A DNA stretch of 64,000 nucleotides from Pseudomonas sp. 31-12 (GCF_003151075.1 NZ_CP029482.1:2418001-2482000); one strand, 5' to 3'. Shown: positions 37,944 to 46,369, counted from the stretch's first letter. Made by a program: numbers and translations. Notes: a model not told the origin generated them from the letters alone.

Positions 37944-38357
37944 ATGTTCGAAACCCGCTCGCAAGCCCGATTGCAGAGTCCGTTTTTCGTCTTGGAAGAA
38001 GGGGCGCAACGGTGGGCCTATATCTCACAAACGTCCAATGACGAGTGGTTATTCGTTACGTACGAGACCGTGGATCAACAAATCTCCTCGCAGCAACAGT
38101 TCATGATTTCGAGAATACAGTTCTTCTTGGAGCTAGCCACAAGGGACACTCCCGAGCAATTCATTCGCCAAGTGCAGCTCGTATCGCCACCGTGGTTGAA
38201 TCAAAAAGGTGCCTGGCTGATGGAGCCTCTTTCTGCGATTGGTAGGGTCGATGAGCGGGTCTGCTACGAGCTGATGGACGGACAGGTGTATCCATCAAAA
38301 TTGCGAGGTCAGACCCGCGTCCCGTTGTGGTCAAAGCGGGCAATGGGTAATGAATAA
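37944..38357 (+). CDS. Uncharacterised protein, first gene of XRE-controlled operon
   Basis: A 137-residue soluble protein. The ATG at 37944 has a GGAGAC site; an earlier ATG lies too near the operator. The sequence (MFETRSQARLQSPFFVLEEG, ISRIQFFLELATRDTPEQFI, then PPWLNQKGAWLMEPL) matches no family I recognise. It is a mixed alpha/beta composition without signal or membrane segments. Its stop overlaps the next start by 8 bases (ATGAATAA), so the two are co-translated. Confidence 0.78.
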   Translation: MFETRSQARLQSPFFVLEEGAQRWAYISQTSNDEWLFVTYETVDQQISSQQQFMISRIQFFLELATRDTPEQFIRQVQLVSPPWLNQKGAWLMEPLSAIGRVDERVCYELMDGQVYPSKLRGQTRVPLWSKRAMGNE

Positions 38358-38946
38358 TTTCATCGAAAGGCTTCTCGCAAATCAGTACCGCACTCTGCTC
38401 TTCCCGAAAGACTTTTCCGGGGATGCAGTCTTCGGTTTTGAATGCAATGACGGGTGGGCGAATCTCATCGAAGCGACTCTTCGCCTGACCCGGCGACATG
38501 CCGAGCTAAAGGCGCTCGACGTGAAGGTTACCCAGGCGAAAGAAAAGTTCGGTCAGCTTCGGATCTACCACAGCGGAAGCGATGAGGATATCGGTTCGGT
38601 TTTTGAAATCGCGCAGCTTGCCTCAGGCTGTATCTGTGAGCTGTGCGGCAAGCCTGGCGAAGTGGTAAGTCTTGAGGGGTGGCTCGTAGCTCGGTGCGGG
38701 AAACACTCCGCGAGGGGGCATCTCGATCCGATTGAAGCCCACATCGCGGATGAAAAATACATCACCAGCTACACACAAGCCGTGGACGCGATTTTGGCAT
38801 TTTTCGGAGCCGGCGCAGTGCATTGGGTACAAGAAGAACGCACTGCTTTTGCAGGGCGTCACCCCAGCGAAATGCTGGCGACAGAAGAGGGGTGCCAGGC
38901 GATTTTCACTTTTCTGAAGCGGTTAGAACATGGGGTTGGCGTGTGA
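38350..38946 (+). CDS. Uncharacterised zinc-ribbon protein, second gene of XRE-controlled operon
   Basis: A 198-residue protein. The region DGWANLIEATLRLTRR, VTQAKEKFGQLRIYHSG and CICELCGKPGEV...ARCGKH combines a DGW...KEKFGxLRxY pattern with a likely zinc site (CxCxxC and CxxH). I have seen this pattern in small uncharacterised phage and accessory-DNA proteins. The C-terminal 60 residues are helical. It is translationally coupled to genes on both sides, so it probably acts in one complex or pathway with them. Function is unknown. Confidence 0.8.
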   Translation: MNNFIERLLANQYRTLLFPKDFSGDAVFGFECNDGWANLIEATLRLTRRHAELKALDVKVTQAKEKFGQLRIYHSGSDEDIGSVFEIAQLASGCICELCGKPGEVVSLEGWLVARCGKHSARGHLDPIEAHIADEKYITSYTQAVDAILAFFGAGAVHWVQEERTAFAGRHPSEMLATEEGCQAIFTFLKRLEHGVGV

Positions 38947-39448
38947 CTTTATGGAACTGATTACTGCCCCAACTGTGGTGATGGCGGATCATCCAAATCT
39001 ACAGGATCATTTGCGCCGCAAACTGGAATGGGAATTCAGCCAAGGTCCAGTAGATTTGAGGTATGTGCGAAGTCTCGTATCGTCACCGAGGTTGAGGTCG
39101 TTCTTCGTCCGTGCTTTCAGCCATTCCGCACTAGCCGAAGCTGGCGACACGTTTCTGGATTCTCGAACGCTGTTGGCGGACTACCCTCAAAAAACCATGG
39201 CCATATCGCTCACGAATTATCTGCTTTTGGAGGACGCGGTAGAGGTCGTCGATGAATACAGACCCAACGACTCGTCGCTGATGAAGCTTCAAGTCTGGCC
39301 ATTCGAGCCAGGAGATCTGAATGAGTTTGCTATGGCGGTCGCGGTGGCGTTGAGTTACACGCCTGCGGAGCTGATGGCCGAGTCGAGGATTTCACTCGCA
39401 TTAGATGACTTGGTCGGCAAATGGGGTTTCTTTACCGATGAGTTCTGA
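38930..39448 (+). CDS. Uncharacterised protein, third gene of XRE-controlled operon
   Basis: A 172-residue acidic protein (165 if ATG 38951 is used). The longer start overlaps the preceding gene by 17 bases; the shorter one lies 4 bases past its stop. Neither has a clear ribosome site, which suggests translational coupling. The N-terminus has HPNLQDHLRRKLEWEFSQG and VDLRYVRSLVSSPRLRSFFV. The C-terminus is helical (FAMAVAVALSYTPAELMAES). There are no motifs, signal or membrane segments. No family is recognised. Confidence 0.75.
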   Translation: MGLACDFMELITAPTVVMADHPNLQDHLRRKLEWEFSQGPVDLRYVRSLVSSPRLRSFFVRAFSHSALAEAGDTFLDSRTLLADYPQKTMAISLTNYLLLEDAVEVVDEYRPNDSSLMKLQVWPFEPGDLNEFAMAVAVALSYTPAELMAESRISLALDDLVGKWGFFTDEF

Positions 39449-39554
39449 GCCGATCGATTGAAAAGATTTCGCCTGGTCACAGGGCCGATCGTGCATCGGA
39501 CAAGTTCGGCGAATCGGATGCCGAGGGCTCCTTGGGGCCGGCAATCCTACCGAG

Positions 39555-39749
39555 TTAAAATTCATTTCCCTCCGATGCCATTTCTTCCCAAGCTTCGTCT
39601 CGATTGTTCTCGGGAGTTTCTGCTAGCAGGCTCTCCAGGGAAAGCCTAGTAGGCTTCAATGGCGCCACAGAATGGACCTGGATCGATGAGCCGGTGGGCG
39701 GCTTAACTCTTGGGTCTTCAGGTAGGATCTGTGATGGTTTACGGGTCAT
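39555..39749 (-). CDS. Antitoxin-like small protein (MazE C-terminal resemblance)
   Basis: A 64-residue product from ATG 39749, which has a GGGGAG site; an upstream ATG at 39770 is also possible. The tail LSLESLLAETPENNRDEAWE then EMASEGNEF resembles the toxin-wrapping C-terminus of MazE-type antitoxins (LxELLAxxTPEN...GxEx). The AbrB-like DNA-binding half is replaced by a Pro/Lys-rich stretch. No toxin gene adjoins on the same strand. It could be an orphan or a remnant. Confidence 0.5.
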   Translation of the reverse strand: MTRKPSQILPEDPRVKPPTGSSIQVHSVAPLKPTRLSLESLLAETPENNRDEAWEEMASEGNEF

Positions 39750-39877
39750 GGGTTTGCTCCCCTTGCTCATACGAGTTTAGTGTCCCGCCGGGGGAGCAGG
39801 GCTTCAAGGGGATGAATGGCAGGAGCCCTTCAGCCACTGTTGCCTTCGGCGAACCATCGACCAGTGGTGCGAACGCA

Positions 39878-40477
39878 TTAGGACGCTACCGGCACATCCA
39901 GATACTCAGGCGGTACCAAAGCGCCCGCGCAGATAAACCTCATTTTCATCTGGAGACGGCTCCAGACCTCGCTATCCCAAGGCGACGCCTTGAGCAAATC
40001 ACAATACTCGCGAAGCGACTCTTCGAGCGCAGATAGAAATCGTGTGGCATCGATCACCAAGTTTTTCGCGTCAAACAGTTGAGAAGTATCTCTTCGAATT
40101 CGCCACCCACCGGTTGTTTCGCCTTGGTGCATGATTCCGCATCGGACGTGCTTGTAGAAGAGTCTGCCGTGCTCTCGCAGGGATGAAAAATGATCAACAC
40201 GGTCGAAGAAGTGGTTGAAAGCAACTCCGCTGAGACCCGACTTTGCGGAGCCAGTCCAGAAAGCCTCTAGCGTTTCGATCATGAGGCACGCACATGCGAT
40301 CATCGCGAAGCCGTGCTTATGCTCCTTAGACTCGAAGGGCCTGAGATAGCGCTCCTGAAATCGTTGGTATACAAAATCAGCAATGCTTTCCTTGTCCTTT
40401 GCCCGTTTGAAAGCTCGGTAGTCGGCTACGGTAACTGTGCTTGATAGCAGAACAGCTGAGGGGGCGCGTTTGTCCAT
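39878..40477 (-). CDS. Uncharacterised HEPN-like protein
   Basis: A 199-residue helical protein. The start is uncertain: ATG 40477, or TTG 40555 upstream. The segment GRLFYKHVRCGIMHQGET has R-x4-H (RCGIMH), the motif of HEPN nucleases and relatives, preceded by a helix with CACLMIETLEAFW and followed by GGWRIRRDTSQLF. The same HQGET-like signature occurs in uncharacterised proteins I associate with accessory DNA. HEPN proteins often cut RNA in toxin-antitoxin or abortive-infection systems. That role is inference. It is a lone gene on the minus strand. Confidence 0.65.
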   Translation of the reverse strand: MDKRAPSAVLLSSTVTVADYRAFKRAKDKESIADFVYQRFQERYLRPFESKEHKHGFAMIACACLMIETLEAFWTGSAKSGLSGVAFNHFFDRVDHFSSLREHGRLFYKHVRCGIMHQGETTGGWRIRRDTSQLFDAKNLVIDATRFLSALEESLREYCDLLKASPWDSEVWSRLQMKMRFICAGALVPPEYLDVPVAS

Positions 40478-40579
40478 GATGCGTTGATCCCAGGAGTGTT
40501 GATAACTGTAGGAACTAAGTCGTAAGCGTCCGGCCAACACACCTTCCTGATCCAACGCTTAGGGCGATGGTGGACATCT

Positions 40580-40637
40580 ATTTTAAGTGCGCGCCATGTC
40601 CTTGCTTCGCAGAGCGGGCTAGATGACTTGGCCGGAC
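40580..40637. repeat. Degenerate copy of the IS66 right end
   Basis: About 57 bases (TTTTAAGTGC...CCATGTC...GATGACTTGGCCGGAC) match the outer right end of the IS66 element at 43987-44042, in the same orientation with roughly one difference in five. It is a solo IS66 end left by an older insertion. Confidence 0.65.
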
Positions 40638-40730
40638 CCACTGACTCGACCCGGGCAGGAGTTTGACAGAGTGGATTGACCGAACTTTAATCATGACGCG
40701 TTTCCATGGTTTGGAACCGCGTAACAGGGA

Positions 40731-40751
40731 GAAATTCTCTTTGAGAATTTC
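40731..40751. promoter_or_regulatory. Hairpin upstream of the 40782 gene
   Basis: GAAATTCTC TTT GAGAATTTC is a perfect 9-bp inverted repeat 30 bases before the start codon. A second weaker fold (CGCGTTTCCA...TGGAACCGCG) lies just upstream at about 40698-40721. They could form a leader RNA structure or operator. Confidence 0.45.
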
Positions 40752-40781
40752 AGTAAATACGGAATGAATAAGGAAATTAAG

Positions 40782-41291
40782 ATGTCTCAGTCAACCCAAG
40801 AAAAAAGCCAGCAATTAGATCAAGCGCCGGCCCAAACCTTCACGCTGTTCACCCAAAACGGAATCCGGATCACCTTGGATTTGCCCGCCGCATTGCAGAT
40901 CAACCAGAACAGGCAAGAGCTTTTCTCCTCCGCACCAATCTTGCACAACGACACGACCTTCCCAATTGAATCTGCGACGTTCACCATAAAACTGGAGGAC
41001 GTGATAGATGCTTCATCCAACGTAATCGCGAACGTGCGTTGGTGGAACAACCAAGTTTTCGAGGGGAAACAGATCATGGAGTTCACTTGTAAAGCGGTTA
41101 AGCCCGGCGGAACGGACACGTGTATTCCTGCCTCTTCTGGATACTCTCAAGTCCGGTGGAGCACCTCGGTGTCGAGCGGGCGCGGCACTGAGACCTTCAC
41201 GAATACCTTGAGCCTTGTCTCGCTCACATACGGACCTTTTCCTCCGAATCATCCGACTGGGCCCACTGGGCCGATTGTCCAGATTGGCTAG
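40782..41291 (+). CDS. Hypothetical protein with collagen-like GPTGP tail
   Basis: A 169-residue protein. The ATG at 40782 has TAAGGA at the right spacing; an earlier ATG at 40764 is less well placed. It has no signal peptide. It is rich in Thr/Ser/Asn and beta-strand-like (TFTLFTQNGIRITLDLPAAL, TFTIKLEDVIDASSNVIANV). A late Cys pair (FTCKAVKPGGTDTCIP) and the end PPNHPTGPTGPIVQIG follow. The family is unknown. A GC-rich palindrome (41310-41325) without T-run lies after the stop. Bracketed by IS66 sequences, it is accessory cargo. Confidence 0.65.
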   Translation: MSQSTQEKSQQLDQAPAQTFTLFTQNGIRITLDLPAALQINQNRQELFSSAPILHNDTTFPIESATFTIKLEDVIDASSNVIANVRWWNNQVFEGKQIMEFTCKAVKPGGTDTCIPASSGYSQVRWSTSVSSGRGTETFTNTLSLVSLTYGPFPPNHPTGPTGPIVQIG

Positions 41292-41486
41292 CTGATCTGC
41301 CACCGCGGCGCCCGGAGTTCCGGGCCTCGCGGTCGTCCTCGGAGCTGCGGTGTAAAGCTAGCTCCTCGCACTCAGCCATGCGTGAAAGCCAAGGGCGAAC
41401 CATGGGCGCTCGCCTGTTATCAAAAGTCATGGTTGCCAGACGCTGGTTTCCACTTTGGTTTCCAGGGTTTTGCAGTGGTTTCTATG

Positions 41487-41645
41487 TATGCGTCCGGGCA
41501 TCCCGTCTTTCGTAACTAAACCGGTTGCCACCGACCCGAACCTCACAGAGAAAGCTACAGCTGCGAACGCGCTGATTGACCCGAATGCGGCAACCAAGCC
41601 TATGCGTCCGGCCATCACGCCCTGCGTGATTAAACCGGTTGCCAC
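41487..41645. repeat. Two imperfect ~46-bp direct copies at the IS66 left end
   Basis: TATGCGTCCGG-CATC-CG ... TAAACCGGTTGCCAC occurs at 41487-41532 and again at 41601-41645. The second copy contains the tnpC stop. This could be a duplicated IS end or a nested older copy. Confidence 0.7.
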
Positions 41646-43219
41646 TTATGCGGCAACAACTGATCGATTTCATTCGCCCGCTGCGTCGGCAGGCGTGTGA
41701 GTACATCTTTCAAGTAAGCATACGGATCATGCCCATTCAGCCGCGCAGACTGGATCAAACTCATGATCGCTGCCGCACGTTTTCCGCTGCGCAGCGACCC
41801 TGCGAAGAGCCAATTTTTACGTCCAAGAGCCCAAGGGCGGATCTGGTTCTCACACCAGTTGTTATCTATGGGTACGGCCCCGTCACCAAGGTAGCGCGAC
41901 AGCGCTGCCCAGCGTTTCAGGCTGTAATCGAGTGCTCTGCTGATGGCCGAGCCTTCGGGCACGAGGTCACGCTGGGCGATCATCCAGGCATGCAGCATAT
42001 TCATCACTGGGACGGCTTTTTCTTGCCGTATTCGGCGCCTTAAATCCGGCTCCAGGTCGCGGACTTCTCTTTCGATTTCGTACAACAACTGGATATAGCG
42101 CAGGGCTTGCTCGGCGAGCGTGCTTTTATTCGTAGCGTGCAGTTCGAAGAACTTGCGCCGTGCATGGGCCATGCACCCAATCTCGGTCACGCCGAGTTCA
42201 AAGCTGGCCTTGTAGCCGCCAAAATCGTCGCAGACCAGCTTGCCCCTCCAGTCTTGCAGGAAGTTGCGAGCATGCTCACCGGCACGGCTGGGACTGAAGT
42301 CATAAACCACCGCTGCCAAGTCCGAGAACTGGCTGGTGGCGTAGGCCCACACATAGGAACGGTGAGTTTTCTTTGTTCCCGGCATGAGCATCTGCACCGG
42401 TGTTTCATCGGCGTGGATGACTTGTTGCCCAAGCACTACGTCGCGCAGCGCGTCGACCAGAGGCTGCAACTGCACGCCCGTCACGCCAACCCATTGAGCC
42501 AATGTTGAACGTGGAATCGCCAAGCCTGCTCGACCGAAGATCGATTCCTGACGGTAAAGCGGCAGATGGTCAGCAAACTTGGCAATCATGACGTGTGCAA
42601 GTAGGCCCGCAGTCGGGATGCCCTTATCAATAACCTGCGCCGGAACCGGTGCCTGGATCAGCGTTTCGCAGTCATCGCAGACCCACTTGCCACGGACATG
42701 GCGTTCGACGGTGAACACGCCGGGCATGTAGTCCAGCTTCTCGCTAACGTCCTCACCGATGCGCTTGAGGGCGCAGCCGCATGGGCAGTGAGTGTTGTCC
42801 GGTTCGTGATGGATCAGTGTGCGTGGAAACTCAGCCGGTAATGCAGTGCGCTTGGGTTTCTGCTTTTTCTCGGTCGCCGCTGGCACTGTCTGCAAGGCCT
42901 GAAGCTCTGCTTCAATCGCTGCGATATCGGTATCGATCAGGTCATCGAGCAAACTGGCCTGCTCAGAATTCATCTGCTCGCTGCGCTTGGCAAACTTCAA
43001 ACGCTTGAGCTGGGCGATCTCGTGGGTCAGCTTCTCGATCACCGTCTGATCGCGGTTGATCTTCTTGCCCATCGTCTCAACGGTTTTACCCATCGTCTCT
43101 ACCGTCTTGCCCAGCGTGTCGACCTGGTGGTCGAGCGTTTCGACACGCTGCATCAACTGCGCCGCCAAGGCGCGCAGTTGTTCAGGGGGCAGGTGATCGA
43201 GATTGGGTAGCGAAGTCAT
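41630..43219 (-). CDS. tnpC: IS66-family transposase TnpC
   Basis: A 529-residue DDE transposase. The N-terminal coiled coil has heptad-like VETMGKTVETMGKKI. A zinc-finger region (DNTHCPCGCALKRIGEDV, CDDCETLI) follows. The DDE core shows HADETPVQML, VCDDFGGYK and NNWCENQIRPWALGRKNWLF. It ends LLPHKWQPV. Length and motifs are standard for IS66 TnpC; no defect was seen. Confidence 0.94.
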   Translation of the reverse strand: MTSLPNLDHLPPEQLRALAAQLMQRVETLDHQVDTLGKTVETMGKTVETMGKKINRDQTVIEKLTHEIAQLKRLKFAKRSEQMNSEQASLLDDLIDTDIAAIEAELQALQTVPAATEKKQKPKRTALPAEFPRTLIHHEPDNTHCPCGCALKRIGEDVSEKLDYMPGVFTVERHVRGKWVCDDCETLIQAPVPAQVIDKGIPTAGLLAHVMIAKFADHLPLYRQESIFGRAGLAIPRSTLAQWVGVTGVQLQPLVDALRDVVLGQQVIHADETPVQMLMPGTKKTHRSYVWAYATSQFSDLAAVVYDFSPSRAGEHARNFLQDWRGKLVCDDFGGYKASFELGVTEIGCMAHARRKFFELHATNKSTLAEQALRYIQLLYEIEREVRDLEPDLRRRIRQEKAVPVMNMLHAWMIAQRDLVPEGSAISRALDYSLKRWAALSRYLGDGAVPIDNNWCENQIRPWALGRKNWLFAGSLRSGKRAAAIMSLIQSARLNGHDPYAYLKDVLTRLPTQRANEIDQLLPHKWQPV

Positions 43220-43280
43220 GGGGCCGATTTTGCCAGAGCAGGCAATTCGCGACGATAGACCGATAGGCTAATGGCAGCCG

Positions 43281-43616
43281 TTAAAGCAGTGTGATCGAGC
43301 CTTCAGAACCTGCGCGTTGCCATGGCAGACCCAGCACCAATGCCTGAAGTTGCTCGGCATCCAGTTCCATCTCAGAACCATGGCGAATGCCAGGCCAGTG
43401 GAACTTGCCTTGGTTCAACCGGCGCGCCGCCAGCCATATTCCGAAGCCGTCATGCACCAGCACTTTCATGCGATTGGCGCGGCGGTTGGCGAACAGATAA
43501 GCGCAGTGCGGCTGCGCCGCACCGAACACTGCGATCACCTTGGCTAACGCCGTTTCGGTGCCTGCGCGCATGTCCATCGGTTCGGTGGCGAGCCAGATGG
43601 AGTCGATGCGAATCAT
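43281..43616 (-). CDS. tnpB: IS66 Orf2-like protein TnpB
   Basis: A 111-residue accessory transposition protein of IS66 elements. The segments MDMRAGTETALAKVIAVFG, AYLFANRRANRMKVLVHDGF and GIWLAARRLNQGKFHWP are the family core. It is needed together with TnpA and TnpC for full transposition. The start overlaps the tnpA stop (ATGA). Confidence 0.93.
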   Translation of the reverse strand: MIRIDSIWLATEPMDMRAGTETALAKVIAVFGAAQPHCAYLFANRRANRMKVLVHDGFGIWLAARRLNQGKFHWPGIRHGSEMELDAEQLQALVLGLPWQRAGSEGSITLL

Positions 43617-43945
43617 CGCAAAAGGTCTCGAAGAAAAGTCGCACAGGCGGCAGCACTTTCAGTTGGCCAGTTCACTTTGATGGTGCCGCGCGGGTGCTGT
43701 ATTTCAACGCAGATATTCGATGATGCTGGATGGGAGTTTGCCCCGGCCAGCGGCATGGCTAACGGAATAAATGCAGGTGGGAGCGCCGGGCTTTTCTGCG
43801 CTTGCAGCCGAATCCATTTGTGGACGAGGTTTGCGTTGAGGCTATGGCCGAGCGCGACGCTGGCAATCGAAGCGCCGGGCTGTGCACACTCTTGAATGAC
43901 CTGGGCCTTGAAGGACTTGGAATAGGAACGGCGTGTTGGCTGCAT
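43613..43945 (-). CDS. tnpA: IS66 TnpA (helix-turn-helix protein)
   Basis: A 110-residue protein starting MQPTRRSYSKSFKAQVIQEC, with ASIASVALGHSLNANLVHKW as the helix-turn-helix of IS3/IS66 OrfA-type proteins. An upstream start in the same frame is less likely. It is the first gene of the IS66 operon. Confidence 0.9.
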   Translation of the reverse strand: MQPTRRSYSKSFKAQVIQECAQPGASIASVALGHSLNANLVHKWIRLQAQKSPALPPAFIPLAMPLAGANSHPASSNICVEIQHPRGTIKVNWPTESAAACATFLRDLLR

Positions 43946-44048
43946 GAAATACCCGCTTAAAAGGCTAGAACTGGTGCCCACTTAAATTTAAGTGCACACC
44001 ATGTCTTGGCTTTGCGGGGCTGGGTAGATGACTTGGCCGGACGGTTAC

Positions 44049-44448
44049 ACTAAGTCGGCCAAGAGCCCGGATACTAAAGGATGTCTCGAAGCTGACGAGC
44101 AACCAAATCCATGCGGAAAGTTCGCTTGCCCACTCAGTTTTGCACCGAACGCCGTCAGTCAGATACGGGAATGACGATTTCCTATCTCGCGATGAAGGAC
44201 TATTTCAAGGCTCGAAAAGTCTTTCATAAATCAATGCCCTGAGAAGGGCGAGAGCACCTAGGTGTCTAATCTAATCAGTCAAGTCCTTTGGTCGTTAGAA
44301 AGAGTAAGAGGGGCCGTAATTTCACGCTTACCCGCTGTGCGTCAATCAAGCAAGCGTCCGATGGAGCGATAGCTGTTGCCGGGCAAGCGGCAACAGCTCA
44401 GTTCCGTAGCTGTTGAGATCCAGATGTACCAAGCCCCCTATGGACGAC
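44049..44448. other. Gap between IS66 and the GHKL-nuclease gene
   Basis: 400 bases with no supported gene. It lies downstream of the minus-strand GHKL gene; no clear terminator was picked. Confidence 0.45.
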
Positions 44449-46254
44449 CTACACCAGCGTCGCTCCAGGGAAGGTCGGTGCACGTTGAAGCTGCCATTCA
44501 ATTTGTCGACGTGCTGTGGAAATAATGTCTGTAAACAATAGGCAGCTGACACCTGGTTCAAGTTCTCGGGAGGGGAAGCCATCAATCCGTCCTCCTATTA
44601 CTAGAATTTTTATTGGCTTACCGGTATATCCGGAAAGCTCATTCCGATACCTAGTTGCTTGCTGGTAGTCCATATAGCTCAGAGAGTGGGAAGGACGCTT
44701 AAACTCGATCAGCAAGAACTCCCCAAGCAGGCTTTCATTCAGCAATAAGTCCGGACGAGTCGTGCCTTGTGCCCCAGAATACTTCTGATCCAGTAGCTCT
44801 TCGATCTGCCGTTTCAACGTGATATTGGAGCTGAAGATTGTGAACGCAGCGCCCAAAATCCAAAGGTTCACTTCTATAGCTTTGTGTACCGTCGACTCAA
44901 GGCAGGCTTCATTTCGGACTAGGCGTTCCAAGTCGTCCAAGAACTGCAATCTGGCCTTGGCTTGATCGACTAGAACGGCCATGTCTGCAAGACCAAAACT
45001 CTCCAGTGCATCAGCAAGGTTCACGATATCACCGCGATTTGCTTCAGCGAGGTGCTCGACGATAGAGCGGTATTCGGTACGCTCTACGGCCTCAAGAACG
45101 ACAAATGCCAGAGCCTGTACCTTGTGGGCAGGTTCGTCGTAATACTTCTTCAAAACTTTTTTGATTGCTCGATCCGCGAACTCGCGCTTGTGCTGCGGCA
45201 GCTTTTCCAATCGGCCGGAGACTGCTTTTTGCAAGCGAGCGTGCGCCATCCGCATTTCCATGCCGTGCGTGGCGCGGAAAGCCTCAACCAAATTCTGTTG
45301 TACGAAGGCGACGATCTGTAGGTAGGCCTCACTGTTTTCGATTACCGAGTCCCAACCTGCTGTCACATAATCGATCAGCCCGTCGGCCTCGACCTCGCCA
45401 TACAGCTTCTTTAACAGGCGAGCAGGAATCTCATCGTTATTCTCCAGGCCAAAAGAACCAGGCTTGCCGACCGCTTTTCCTTCCACCATCAGATTAATGC
45501 CGGGGCGTCTCAGGCCACTTTTCTTTTTGCTGATCGCGAAACGAAGAATCACCTCTCCTGCATGGGGAAATGTGCCCCGCACCTCAGCAAATTCGCCCTC
45601 AAGGTCATCAATACCCAGGGGTTTGCCATTGATGATGATCTTGAAGTCCTTTTGTCGACCGTACTCCATGATCAGCTCTTGGCGCAGGCGGTCAGCACTT
45701 GGGTAACGAAGCCCCTGGCGAAGATGCGTCAGTGTCACGCAGGTTCCGTGGTCTTCGGAGCTGCAATCGCTCACCTCTAACGGCAACGTCAAGTGCTCGA
45801 TATCAGACGCCGACTCAAGATCCTGAATGCCGAGCGTGAACGAAATCTGCTGGCCACGAGCCTTTGTTGTGAGGCACATTACCGAAGCGGACATGAGCCC
45901 GGCGAACTTTCCGATCCCTTTCTTACCTTTGATCGGGCGCCGCTTTTTTGATGTGCGTCCATCATTCCGCATCCGCCGATCAGACGCGATTTTCAAATAG
46001 TGAGACTCAAGCTCCTGACGCGTCATCCCGTTGCCATTGTCACTCACGACTATCGGACCATCAGTCAATGGCTCAGGCAGTTCTATCACCACCTCTTCAG
46101 CATCTGCATCCCATGCGTTATCAACCAGCTCTTTAAGAGCTTTTTCTGTCGTCGAGTAGTCTTGGCTGAGCAACGTTGCCAGTCGGGAGTCAACCTGAAA
46201 GTTTGCTTGCTGCATCTCGTATTCCATCACGGAAGGTCGTTGGCCCTCAGGCAC
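44449..46254 (-). CDS. GHKL ATPase fused to a C-terminal PD-(D/E)XK nuclease-like domain
   Basis: A 601-residue cytoplasmic protein. The N-terminal GHKL (Hsp90/MutL/MORC-type) ATP-binding domain shows N-box KALKELVDNAWDADA (Asn46), G1 VVSDNGNGM and G2 GKKGIGKFAG. A middle S5-like and helical region runs from about 190 to 480. The C-terminal 105 residues read TRPDLLLN...LLIEFKRP...QATRYRNEL, the Asp / Glu-x-Lys / Gln pattern of PD-(D/E)XK nucleases (Asp502, Glu517, Lys519). An ATP-gated DNA nuclease is the natural inference, as in several phage-defence proteins. It lies downstream of the DUF3800 gene on the same strand, 115 bases apart. Confidence 0.85.
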   Translation of the reverse strand: MPEGQRPSVMEYEMQQANFQVDSRLATLLSQDYSTTEKALKELVDNAWDADAEEVVIELPEPLTDGPIVVSDNGNGMTRQELESHYLKIASDRRMRNDGRTSKKRRPIKGKKGIGKFAGLMSASVMCLTTKARGQQISFTLGIQDLESASDIEHLTLPLEVSDCSSEDHGTCVTLTHLRQGLRYPSADRLRQELIMEYGRQKDFKIIINGKPLGIDDLEGEFAEVRGTFPHAGEVILRFAISKKKSGLRRPGINLMVEGKAVGKPGSFGLENNDEIPARLLKKLYGEVEADGLIDYVTAGWDSVIENSEAYLQIVAFVQQNLVEAFRATHGMEMRMAHARLQKAVSGRLEKLPQHKREFADRAIKKVLKKYYDEPAHKVQALAFVVLEAVERTEYRSIVEHLAEANRGDIVNLADALESFGLADMAVLVDQAKARLQFLDDLERLVRNEACLESTVHKAIEVNLWILGAAFTIFSSNITLKRQIEELLDQKYSGAQGTTRPDLLLNESLLGEFLLIEFKRPSHSLSYMDYQQATRYRNELSGYTGKPIKILVIGGRIDGFPSRELEPGVSCLLFTDIISTARRQIEWQLQRAPTFPGATLV

Positions 46255-46369
46255 ATCCAGGACATGCGCGAAAGGCTGTTTCAGCTCATTCTACACGGAT
46301 GGCCTAATGATGGCTCGATGCGTATGAGAAGTGCGGGCCGTATCGAAATCAATCTTTCAACGTTCAGCC

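Larger units (their letters stand above)
41486..44048. mobile_element. IS66-family insertion sequence
   Basis: Complete tnpA-tnpB-tnpC set on the minus strand, about 2.56 kb. The right end, read inward, begins GTAACCGTCCGGCCA. The left end has GTATGCGTCCGGGCA at 41486 and a nearer copy, TATGCGTCCGGCCA, at 41601, so the exact left boundary is uncertain. No matching 8-bp target duplication was found at the 41486/44048 limits. All three frames are open, so the element could be mobile. Confidence 0.85.
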
